A stretch of 64,000 bases of DNA from Blasia pusilla. Its lineage: Eukaryota > Marchantiophyta > Marchantiopsida > Blasiales. The notes under the pieces were generated by a model that worked only from the letters and a program-made list of their open reading frames with translations, made no database searches and was not told the origin of the DNA. A program made the position numbers and the translations under genes. The stretch is taken from assembly GCA_050084515.1 (NCBI GenBank), contig CM114273.1:35836001-35900000 (forward strand), in the 5' to 3' direction. This document shows, piece after piece, positions 35,944-46,586 of the stretch. The stretch's first letter is position 1. Each line of letters opens with the position of its first letter.

Positions 35944-36485
35944 TTGGAGATAATTTGGTACTTGATTGTCTCGATGTTTAGATCTCATGAGTTAGTATGG
36001 TATCTTGTGTGTATTCGGTGATAGCGATGTATGTTGTATATATAGTGATGTGTATGCGCACGAAAATTGTCATGTCTTTTAAGATCAATCGTTGAGTTTA
36101 CAGTGAAGTGACTTTGAGGATATTGGAGGATAGCCTCAAGAAATCTAGGATGAGTTATTGAGGCCTCGGGTAGCCTACAAGAGAGGGTTTTCACTTCGTT
36201 TCGTCTCATTTGGAGCTATAAAGAGAAAATTACTATTTGGGTAAGTTACCATTAGAAATACAGTTGACTCTCCACCTTGACCCCTACAGCAAGTCAAGAG
36301 CCAAGAAGGTGATCTACGAGTATACGTTACTATGGAGAGAGCTTGGGAGAGGGGAGGGGGTATACCCAAGAAGAGAGACTTCATTCTCTCTTTGTTGAAC
36401 CTCTTGACATGATGCATCGGAGCTATGATCATCCTTGCCTGTGAGTAACTGAAGCCTCTCATTAGGAGAATTGGTTTGGTTTGAC

Positions 36486-36571
<86 letters not shown>

Positions 36572-37195
36572 TGGATTTATGTGCACATTGTGACAAATCT
36601 TGATTTTATTGGAGATATATTGGTACTCGATTGCCTCAATGTTTAGATGCCATGAGTTAGTATGATTGGTACTAGGTGTGTATTCAGTGACAACGATGCA
36701 TGTTGTTGAGCAATGTGTATGTGCACAAAAAACTCCATCTTTCTCCTATGTCAAACCAAATCCATTCTTCTAAGACTCGGCTCGGATTAGTCACAAGGCA
36801 AGAAGGGCCATAGCTCCACCGCCTCATGCCAAAAAGTTCCAGAAAGAGAGAAAGGGCACCAAAGCTCCCTCTTTTTGGGAAAATCCCTCCCTCTCCTAAT
36901 CTCTCTCCACTATAACTTGTGTTCAGATATTATCTTCTTGGCTCTTGACTTGTTGTAGGGGATTGAAGATCACTTTCTAAAGTAGAAAATTAACTACACT
37001 TATAATATTAAGAACTTACCCAATATAGTAAGTTTGTCTACATAGCTCCAAATGAGCTAGAACAAAAAGGAAACTTGATCTCTCAGATTATCCAAGACCT
37101 CAATAATTTGTCATTGATCTATTGAGATTGCCTCTGATCTCCTTGAAATTTCCCCACGGATACTTGTGGATCATTCTAAAATGATATATACAAGA
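35944..37195. repeat. LTR blocks of copy 2: A, B, A, then inverted B
   Basis: Block A (35944 to about 36066), block B (about 36068-36606) and a second A (36609 to about 36730) repeat the arrangement seen at 4.5-6.1 kb. Immediately after the second A, the sequence continues as block B in reverse orientation (about 36731-37195). Block B contains an expanded AG run. Confidence 0.75.
36487..36566. repeat. (AG)n microsatellite, about 80 bp
   Basis: Uninterrupted AG dinucleotide repeat inside LTR block B, where other copies have only a few AG units. Confidence 0.97.
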
Positions 37196-37860
37196 AATTT
37201 AATTTAAGATATTCAAATATAATAATATCTATTTAGAATTAAAATTGTACGATCCATTTTATATTAGTGTTTTGACATCCTTAAAGTAAAAAAAAATATT
37301 GTATCCCCAAAAGAACATCATAAGAAAGCTTATTGCAACAATGCAGGTTTTTTTCGAATGAATTCAAAAGTCCTATAACTAGGAGCAAATTTTGACAAAT
37401 CTTCAAGATGTAAGATGTGTGAAAACCATTCTTAATTCTTTAGGATTTTAGTACTACTGGTGCAATGCTTGGGAATTGTACTTTGCTTTACAATATGAAA
37501 CTATTTCCCAATTATCTTTAGTCTGAATAGTGCACTATATCCAATTCTCACACATAGATCACCACAAGATCCGTATGGAGTAGAACTAGTAGGATTACCA
37601 AGTGGAAGCCCCAAAGTTGCGATTCACTATGTTTGCACATATTCCTTTTGTTGAAGAAATAACTTCAACAAAAGGAGATCTTGTAACTTATCTTATAGTA
37701 ATGAGATTTATGGATGGATGAGTGAGTAATAACTCATTGAATGACTAGAGGGAGTGAGAGGAATGACTGTTTATCATAAATCATCTCAATACATTCAACA
37801 AGATTGTGAAGTATCAAGTATTGATGCTCAATTGGAGGATGAAGATAAAGGGTTGATCTG
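37196..37860. other. Spacer with a perfect 13-bp hairpin
   Basis: No gene seen. Arms 37644-37656 and 37663-37675 (CCTTTTGTTGAAG and its complement) enclose AAATAA. Confidence 0.5.
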
Positions 37861-38820
37861 ACTTACCTTATTGTCGTAATCTTTCGAGTATCTTGTGACA
37901 ACTTTTTTGTATGGCAAAGATACCATAGAGCTTGAAGAAGTCACTGCCACACTCTTGCCAAATGAAACGAGGAAAAAACAAGTGTTTGGTAATGTGAGGC
38001 TCTCTGATGTATTCCTTGTGATGGGTAGACCTGCAAATAGGAAGCACTATAGAGCTAGATCAAGGTCAAGATATAGATTTGGCTTTAATTAAGCTAAAGC
38101 CAAATGTTTTGAGTGTGGAAAGATGGGGCATTTCAAAAGGGAATGGTAAAGAAGAAGGTGGAAAGGAAAAAGTTCAAACATCAAATCATGCAAGTGTGGT
38201 GGATGATTTTAGATGGAGATGTGGAAAATGTTTTGTCGGTGACAAGTTGGAATGATCGATTCAAAGATGTGTCGACATAAGGAGTGGTTTGATACTTATA
38301 ACTCATTTAATGGGTGGAACCATTTTGATGGGAAATGTCATGCCTTGTAAATCAATTAGAATTGGAGCAATCCACATCAAGATTTTTGATGGGATTTTTA
38401 GGACCTTCACCGATGTAGTTGTGTACCTGATTTACGTAAAAATATGATTATCTTGGGTGCCCTAGACACAAATGGTTGGAACTGGGTTGTAGAAAATGGA
38501 GTAGGTAAGGTTTCCCAGGGTGCACTCATTGTTATGAAGAGCAAGAAGTGTGAAAACTTGTATGAATTTGTTGGAAAGGCCGTTGTAGGTGGAGCAACTA
38601 CAGCATCAACTCAAGGTGAAGCTACACTTGATACAACAATGTTGTGGCATGCTCAGCTTGGTCACATGAGTGAGAGAGAACTCATGGAACTTAATAAACC
38701 AAAACTCCTCAAAGGTTTCAAGTCATGTAAGCTTAAATTGTGTGAACATTTCATTTTTGGTGAGCAACGCCAAGTTACTTTCAAGACCGCCATTCATCGT
38801 AGTAAAGGGGTTCGTGACCA
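37860..38820 (+). pseudogene. Ty1/copia retrotransposon relic (gag end to GAG-pre-integrase)
   Basis: Pieces in order: a copia gag segment (FLYGKDTIELEEVTATLL, from 37904), a zinc knuckle CFECGKMGHFKREW near 38107-38148, a protease-like region, and an open frame 38444-38815 with the GAG-pre-integrase domain, including MLWHAQLGHMSERELMEL. The integrase start is hinted at by TAIHRSKG near 38790-38812. There the relic is cut by a GC-rich insertion. Copia elements encode gag, protease, integrase and RT in that order; the later parts are not seen. Confidence 0.82.
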
Positions 38821-39630
38821 AGGTTGCACGGAAACGGACAAGTTTGGACATGACCACGAACATGGAACACCGGACGTGAGCATGGGTTTTTGTGGCGCCC
38901 AGATTGACCGTGCGGGCTCCACTTTCGGGCTCCGATGAAGGGTGCAAGCCTCAATCGTGACGCGGGCTACAAGCAAGCGTGACGTGCGGGCTAGGGTGCG
39001 GGCCCTGAAGCCCGCGGCCGGGCTGCTTGCAGGTCGACAAGCCTGGTGAGCCGCCTAGTTGCGAGCCCAAGAGCGTGCGCACATGCAAAGTTGTTGGCCC
39101 TAGAGCCCGCGTCCGGGCTGATTACGGGCCTTCGAGCCCGCATACGGGCTAAGGCTCCGGCCCGGCCTCCGGCTCCGACTGCTTGCGGGCTAGGATGCGG
39201 GCCCTGAAGCCCGGCTTGCTTGTGGGCCTGGGAGCCCGCATGCGGGCTAGGTCGCGGGCTAGGATGTGGACATTGAATCCTGGGTGCAAGCTGCTTGCGG
39301 GCCTCGGAGCGTGCATGTGAGCTACGACGCGGGCTCGCATGCGGGCCTCTAAGCCCGCGTAGAGCCCGTGAGCGGACTCCAAGGCATGTAGTGCGGGCTC
39401 TGCACGTGCCTTGGAGCCCGCATGCGGGTCTTAGGGCGCGGGCTTGCAGGCGGGCCATTGCGCCTGCCTGTGGACCCTGGAGCCCGCGGATGGCCTGCAC
39501 TGTGGGCTCGCAGCCTCCGCAGAGCCCGCGTGCAAGCCTTGGAGCCCGCATGCGGGCTAGGGTGCGAGGCCGCGCATGAGCTCCTTGTGGGCCGTGCAGG
39601 CCAGGGATTGTGGGCGGGCCCTGTGATTTT
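38817..39630. mobile_element. GC-rich element inserted in the copia relic (right end not found)
   Basis: The left end CAAGGTTGCACGGAAACGGA matches the termini of the elements at 34489 and 47556, followed by the shared GGACAAG and GGACATG words. The rest, to about 39630, is a dense array of GCGGGC/GAGCCCGC words, giving long chance open frames on both strands. No right terminal repeat was found, so it is truncated or its end has diverged. Confidence 0.6.
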
Positions 39631-40040
39631 AGTGAAGTACTAAATTAATTCTGTCACTATTATGGTTTGGGTGATTGACGGTTTGAGAGGTTGGAATAGG
39701 ATTGTTGTAAGAGAATATAGGTTAGTTACAAATGAGAGTAACTGATGAATTTGGGATCCTAGTGGTGGAGAAAGGAATAACAATCTTAAAATAGATTTGA
39801 ATAGGGTGGTTGTATTGCAAAATAGGTATGTTGGAAATTTAAATTAGGTCAATAAGTTAGGATAGGTCAAGAAGGAATCTAATAGGAGAATAAAAATAAG
39901 TTTATTAAAAATATAAATAGTAATCATTATAAGTGGGGGTAGATGATTTGGGGAGTTAGAAGGGTTCATTCTCTTCCTTCCATCCTCCCCTATATAAACT
40001 TGCTCATTTTTTGTATATCCTTACAATCTCATTCCTCCCT
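39631..40040. other. AT-rich spacer
   Basis: No gene or repeat recognised between the GC-rich element and the LINE 5' region. Confidence 0.4.
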
Positions 40041-40680
40041 TCTCTCTCTCTCTCTCTCTCTCTCGGGGTTTGCTCCGCGATTTGCAGTCCGGGCCGCTCT
40101 GTCATTTAAAATTTTCTTTTGACTAGTTTCTTCAGATTTCAGGCTGCAAAATCAAAATGGTCCTCATGGGTCACCCAATTTTTGCATAGGCGGCTTCTAC
40201 TGCCTTGGGCAACCCTGTCTACCAAAGGAAAAAATCGATTGAACAAGTTTTTGACATGATTTTGTAGCTCGACCTGTTTCCTTGTCTCTTTTATTCTCAG
40301 TTCTGTGAGATTTCAGTCAGTAAAATCGCATTTGGGCTCATGAGTAAGGATATTTTTGCACAATGTGTATCTACATCCTTGGGGCGACCCTTTCTTCCAC
40401 AAGAAAGAATAGACTGACCTAGATTTCAAATCTCTTTCCATGCTCGACCTGTCTCCTTCTCCATAATTTCAAGTTTTCTTAGAGGTGGTCCGCCTCGCAA
40501 TGTTTGTGTCAAATTCCAACCCCGTTTTCATAGTCTCCCTACTTCATACCCTTCTCTGTACTCAGGGACCAAGAGCTCCCAGAAAAATCGGGCTCCACCT
40601 CCCTAGACGACCCTGCCTAACCATGGAACGGGCAAAAGCCAAGGATGTTGAGATGATTCTCAAGCTCTGACCTCCCTTTC
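40041..40680 (+). repeat. LINE 5' region: (TC)n followed by about three diverged tandem units
   Basis: A (TC)n run at 40041-40064 is followed by diverged units of about 175-220 bp. Each has a word like GCTCGACCTGTTTCCTT or GCTCTGACCTCCCTTTC at its end (about 40268, 40442, 40662) and a CCTTGGGCAACCCT or GGCGACCC type word in its middle. Such repeats resemble the monomers that serve as promoters in some LINEs. Divergence is high. Confidence 0.5.
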
Positions 40681-40767
40681 GTACCTCTCCATAGACGGGG
40701 CTATGTTTTCTATGGAGAAAAGCACACCCTATCTAACTTTTTTCCCCCTTCCCATTGCCTGAGCACA

Positions 40768-41980
40768 TTGAGTGAATACTGCACTCATGACTACCACATA
40801 ACAACCAGCGTTAGAAACCTCGCCGGAGGAGGTCCAAGACACGACGAGTGTCAAAGATTTTCCCACAAGCAAACAAAGAGCAGGGACAGTGGACGATCCA
40901 TGAGATCAAATGTCTCACGCAGATTGATCGCACCAAACTCTCGCCACTATATCAGGGAAAAAATGAGGTAGTGTGACAAGGAACAACTCCATGCAGTTGT
41001 CACACATTCAACAGAGTCTATATACCATATGTGGAAGTGACATCCATCACCAGTCGATTCTCTGAACTAGAAGGAAAATGGAAAAGCTTTTAGGCCAACC
41101 AGATGTTGGCATGGAATACAATGATGCGAGCAACAAAAGAAGAGCAAGGCAGATGGATGTCCAGCAAGGAATCAAACCTCCTTGAATGGACGGCTCAGAA
41201 GACAACTCTGGAATTAGAGCTGGTCACTTTGAGGGCTGAAAACATGCAATTGAAGAAGGACTAATCTACTTGATTCAAAGAGGATAACACTCAGCTTGGG
41301 AAAGTAATGCAAGAGTACCGTTTAACTGGGAATAGCCCTGCAAATCCTATTAGAACTTGGACTGAGGTAGTGGGCAAGCACACGACCACAACATAAATCA
41401 ATGAGGTTTCAACACAGGTAGCCAAAGAGGTAGCAAAAGAGGAAGCAGATAGAGTCCTAGAAATCGAGGCTAGGAAAACCAGAGAACTCAATTTAGTTAT
41501 CATGGGACTGCACTTTACCAAGGAAGAAGACTATAATTCAGTTTTGCAAGAGAAGGTCTTCACAACTCTCGGGTCACACCAGCAGTCACCTTCACAGGGA
41601 TCAGACTTGGGAAAGGAACAAGGGACCTACCAACACCAATTTTGGTACAATTTGATCCCTCACAATGGGGACCAGCGATGGAAACGAGGTTGGCCATCCT
41701 CTGCAATAAAGCAATCTTGAAAGGATCCGCTATATGTATCTTCCCACATCTGAGCACCAAGCAAAGAGCAGCACTCCCTATTGAAAGGGAGAAGGTTCTG
41801 GCTGCTCGCAACAACGGTCTTTGGAGTAGTACCTAGAAGACAAAAAAATGCAGCACCAACACTACAAACAGGAGGGGCAATGAGCAAAAACTTGGATTCC
41901 AACCAGGGAATTAGCAATTCTACAACTCGGAACCAGGACTTTGAGGTGACAAACCTCCATGACAAGACCTCCCTATAGGG
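40768..41980 (+). pseudogene. LINE first open reading frame region, decayed
   Basis: Stop-interrupted frames upstream of the endonuclease include charged, helical stretches such as TTLELELVTLRAENMQLKKD near 41200-41260 and VAKEVAKEEADRVLEIEARK near 41420-41475, which look like a coiled coil. LINE ORF1 proteins bind element RNA. The assignment rests on position and coiled-coil character only. Confidence 0.45.
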
Positions 41981-43090
41981 AATGGTGTATAGGAAGGATA
42001 TTACCAACCCATCCATTCATGCAGTTTTTCACAATTGTGGAGGACCATTCTGGTCTAGAGGCAATGGCATTACATATCTGGGCACAAAACTGGACCTTAT
42101 CTTTTTTGCTGAAACACATGAACATGATTCCGACCACATTCCCAATACAGAGGACTTCCAAGTTTTTGCTATCCACAACCCACTCACAAACAACAAAAGC
42201 AAAGGATAAGGTGTCCTGGCATGCTTGGTAGCACCATGGTAACAACCTTTTGTCTCCATAGCCGACATTGATGAGGAGAAACACTTCCTCTGGATCAAGG
42301 TCAACAAAGAAGCGGAGTTACCAAAAGATCTCCTCATTGCTGTTTGCTACTTCACTCCCACTGTGCTCAAAAGAGAATTCCCGTATGAGGCTCTCTCTAC
42401 ATCTATTCAGCACCACATGCATAGGGGAAATATCCTCCTAGTAGGAAATTTCAACGGGAGAACGCAAACACTCAAGCTCCGATTTACATGTCAAACAACA
42501 CCAACATGGAAGGGATTGATGCATAGTCGGCTGATGGGTCTCTCGGAGAAGTATTCTTCCCACACATACAACGCAACTCAGTGGACAAGGAAAAAACCGC
42601 CAATGGAGAGAAACTTCTCCAACTTTGCTCAACACATTGTTTGGTACTCGCCAATGACATGGCTATGTGGCCATAGTCAGGAGGTCGCACTTCCATTGCA
42701 CACTCTGACTCCAACAGAGAAACCTTGACATCAGTGGTTGAATACCTGATTGGGGAAGTACATAAACTACCACATCTGGTTGCCAATGTGCGGGTCACAA
42801 CCATTATAGAATCTGATAATGAACCACTCTACTTTGACATCATGGTCCCCAAAACCACCCCAGAGGCTGCAGAAAAATTAACCCTGCCGACCAAATGTCG
42901 ATGTACTTTCCTTCAGGAAAAGAAAGATGAACTCATCACACTCGTCAACAAGGCTCTTACAAAGTGCTCAGCCACAGTGAACATGAATAAGTTCAGCAAC
43001 ATCCTACATCAATGTTGCAGAAAAGTCGTACCTTTCCAACTGTTTGGAGGAAAACACTTTAGATCCACTTCTACGTTCTTCTCCCAACCT
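41980..43090 (+). pseudogene. LINE endonuclease domain (APE type), decayed
   Basis: The segment near 42425-42475 reads HRGNILLVGNFNGRTQ, the GDFN motif of apurinic-type endonucleases with Asp changed to Asn. The end of the domain appears as ESDNEPLYFDIMV near 42808-42846 (family: SDH.PL). Frames are interrupted between these pieces. Confidence 0.65.
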
Positions 43091-43195
43091 TGGTTTGACA
43101 ATGACTGCAAATAGGCCCATAGGGAGCTGAATCACCGGCTGAGGGAGGATCCACACTCTCCACACACTTGATTGTTGCAGAAAACTTACAAATGA

Positions 43196-45390
43196 TTGGT
43201 ACGTAGGAAGAAACACAAATACATTGCCATCAAGATCACAGAGTTCATAGAACAGGTGAAATACCAATCGTCCAAATTCTGGAGAATACTCAAGAATAGA
43301 CAGAACATCATTCCACTCCAGGATCTACAGATGTGGACCACATATGGTACCCAACTTTACCACTCCAACACTGCCGCTCCCACCGACCCCTGGCCGAATG
43401 GGCTCCGAGATCTACCTGACCTCTTCACCATTGAAGATGTACCATCAGGACTCAAAAGGCTACATAACAAACCAGAGGATGTCCTAGAGTGCCAGGCTCA
43501 AATGTTCAAATTTGCAAGTGAGGAAATTGGCCCAACCCTCACCATAATGTTCAATACTCCAGTTCAACACGGCTTCCCACCAGAATGGCAAATGAATACG
43601 ATCTACCCACTCTTCAAGCTTGGAGACCCAATGATGCCATCCAACTACAGAACGATCATGGTGAGCTCCCTCATGGCCAAGTTGTACGGGCTACTGCTGG
43701 AAAGGAAAATCAGCGACTAGGCTGAAGAAAAGAAGGTGCGAGCCAGAGGACAAGCACGTTTCCGACACTCACATAGCACCCTGGATCACCTTCTCACACT
43801 CCGGGTACTAATTGAAGAAACTTCCAAGTCAAGAATTGGTCACAAGCCGGATAAATTGTTCTGCTATTTTGTAGACTTCAAGAAGGCCTTTGACACAGTC
43901 CTAAGGGCGCTTCTTCGGAAACAACCTGAAGAGTTGGGTGTCCCACCACAACAACTTACAACAATCAAGGTCTTATATGCTGAGGTATTTTCACAGATTG
44001 CCACTAAGAGGGGCATATCTGAAACTTTATCTTCCAACACTGGAGTCAAACAAGGATGCCCCCTCTCACCTACATTGTTTGGGCTCTACATTGACGAACT
44101 TAAAGAGGTGCTTTCTGGAGTGAATGGAGATCCAACAGAGCTAGCACACTGCCTCATCCCCCTACTCTTATATGCAGATAATATAGTTTTGATGTCTAGA
44201 ACAACACATGGGCTCCAACTTTACATGAATGCACTTTCAAGCTTTTGTAACAAATGGGGCATGGAAGTCAACTTGCTGAAAATGAAGATAATCATCTTTG
44301 GATCACAGCTCCCTCCGGTGCAGCGGTCACACACTTTCACCTTCAGCCAAGGACTGAGAAGGGAGATCATGAAGATTGTGGGTGAGTACAACCAATGGAG
44401 AACCAATGGGAGTCGCAACAAGATCAATGCTGGCTTGAGGGGTCTACACCTGCTACAATCCAATTGCAGAAGAATGGAACTCTGGCATATTCCACAGAAA
44501 CCCCATCTCTTCAAAGCTTTGGTGATACCAGCCACACTCTATGCATCTGAGGTATGGGGCCCTAGCTCCAAGACTTGGCCCCAGGGCCTTGAGGCCCCCC
44601 AGGAACTCTTCATGCGTCAGAGTCTGGGCATTAGGAAAACCACTCCCCAAGACATTCTACTGGCTGAGTTTGGGGAGGTACCAATGGAGATTCATGTTGT
44701 TAAAAATCTGATCACCTTTCTCTAAGACCTCGTGGATATATGCGAGGATGATCCCAATTGTCTATCCGCCAAGGCCTATGTGATTTCAAAAAGTAGTGCC
44801 ATCCTTGGGGCTAAAAAATGGTACTATGACTACACAGAGTGGCTCATAAAATGGGGAATATCCAACGGTGACCTGCCTACAACCACCCACCAGGACCTTG
44901 CTGAACAATTACACAAAAATTACATTGCCATCAACTGGGCCGACACCAGTGTCTCTGGGGAAGCAAGGGGAATTCATCTCACAAAAATGGTGAAAGAATG
45001 AGGCGGTACAACACCCTCATGAACAACTGCAGATCTATGCAGCAAGCCTCTTACATCTCTACCCCCATTCCCACTAAGTTACGTCATCCATTAGCGAGAT
45101 TTAGATGTGGCTCTACTAACCTGGAGATTGAGAAAGGAAAATTCTCACTGAAGAAAAGGAAGGACAGATTATGTAGATTTTGCAACTCGCGGCTTATTGA
45201 TGATGAACATCACTACCTCTTCGACTGCATCTTTCACAATCACATTAGGCTTGACTTCCCGGATCTCTTTGTTCACCGGGCTCCCAGGGTCCTCGCGTTT
45301 ATGGCTAGGCAGAATCATACTCAAATTGCTAAATTCTTGCATAGTTGTGTGAAGACGAGGGATACTCACCTGGCTCTAAGGACCCCTTAG
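43196..45390 (+). pseudogene. LINE reverse transcriptase and C-terminal zinc knuckle, decayed
   Basis: RT motifs run through two long frames. They include FPPEWQMNTIYPLFKLGDP (about 43570-43630), FCYFVDFKKAFDTV (43855-43900, first catalytic Asp), TGVKQGCPLSPTLFGLYIDE (44040-44097) and LLLYADNIVLMS (about 44162-44200). The second Asp of the YADD box is Asn (AAT at 44180-44182). Toward the end, CRFCNSRLIDDEHHYLFDC (45175-45231) is the zinc-binding C-terminus typical of LINE RT proteins. The region ends with an AATAAA-like signal and ATTC repeats near 45478-45500. Confidence 0.88.
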
Positions 45391-45499
45391 GCCCTTGCTT
45401 GTGCTTGCTCTCTCTCCAAAATTGTTGTTAAGTCTCAAAACTAAGTCCCATGGCCCTGTTGGATCCCCGTGGACAATAAATCTATTCATTCATTCTCTC

Positions 45500-46586
45500 T
45501 CTCGGAAAATTTTTTTCTCCATAGATAGCTGAACTTTATAAGTGAGAATATGTTTTGCCACTAGATAACCCTGATACTAAAGGTATCTTGGTTATCTAGG
45601 TTAGCATATTGATCTTTCTTGTTCATAGTGAGTGTTCCAAGTTTTGCTATTGGAATATTCACGGAAAATATTTGGTATAATTTGCATATATTTTACTGAT
45701 CGATATATACTAATATTGACATAGTAAATTTTTGCGAATTTTCCAAATATTGTTGGGTCGGGTTAGTAAGTGCTTGTAGTCATGACCAAAGCCAGAGAAC
45801 TGCAACAGATTGTGAAGGAACATTGGGAAGAAGTATAGATGGAAGGTGGAAGATCAAGCAGATTGCAGCGCAAATATTGTTCCTATTCTATGAAAACCTA
45901 TTATTTTACACGAGAGAGACGAAAGACAAAGGATGGTGTTGGATTCTCAACATCCACTTCTCTGAGCAACATTAATCTGATCGGCCCCCTTGTATGAGGA
46001 GAAGTCTAGATTGATGGTTTCGACTTAGACGTCGAAGGAGTCATAATAATATGACGTAGGTGGTTTTCAGGAGTAGCGTTACTAGGATTATCTAACCCTA
46101 CATTGCATCAGCGTGCGGGGCACCCTAATGCAATATAGGGTTTTTGCAAAAAATTCTATTAATAGAAACAAAGAAAAAAAGGTAAAAATCGCTAGTTTTC
46201 CGAGTAGTGAAATTGTCGGGAGCCGCAGCGATAGCGCATTCTCGTATGTCGAGTTATATCCATGTTCAGGTTCCATCGAAACTCTTCTTTGAGCGCACGG
46301 ACGGACTAGGCCACTTTGTATCTCTAAGTTTTGTAAAGATTTCAATGATTTCGTCACTTTTTGTTTTCTCACAAATGGGAATCAGAATACCTATCATGCC
46401 AAATTATGTGTGAGGGTCCCTCCTAGCATGCAGTGGGATCTTCGAAAGAGGGTACTAGTGGGAAATGGAAAAAGAAGGGAAGCGAGACCTTCGAGTGAAG
46501 TGGAAGAGACGATTCCATTATAAATAGGTTTGCAATAAACAAGAAATAGTGTTTATATTGTACAAAATGTTGATGGGGTTGCAGAC
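45500..46586. other. Spacer with inverted repeats before the hAT relic
   Basis: Contains a small hairpin at about 45575-45607 and an imperfect 48-bp palindrome at 46094-46146 (AACCCTA-ATTGCAT paired with ATGCAAT-TAGGGTT). The latter could be an end of the hAT element, but no matching end was found on the right. Confidence 0.4.

Noticed and set aside
36314-36586. Minus-strand frame of alternating Ser and Leu
   Set aside because: Translation of the (AG)n microsatellite.
38991-39551. 186-residue minus-strand open frame rich in Ala, Arg and Gly
   Set aside because: It lies wholly in the GC-rich word array, and equally long frames exist on the other strand; lack of stops follows from base composition.
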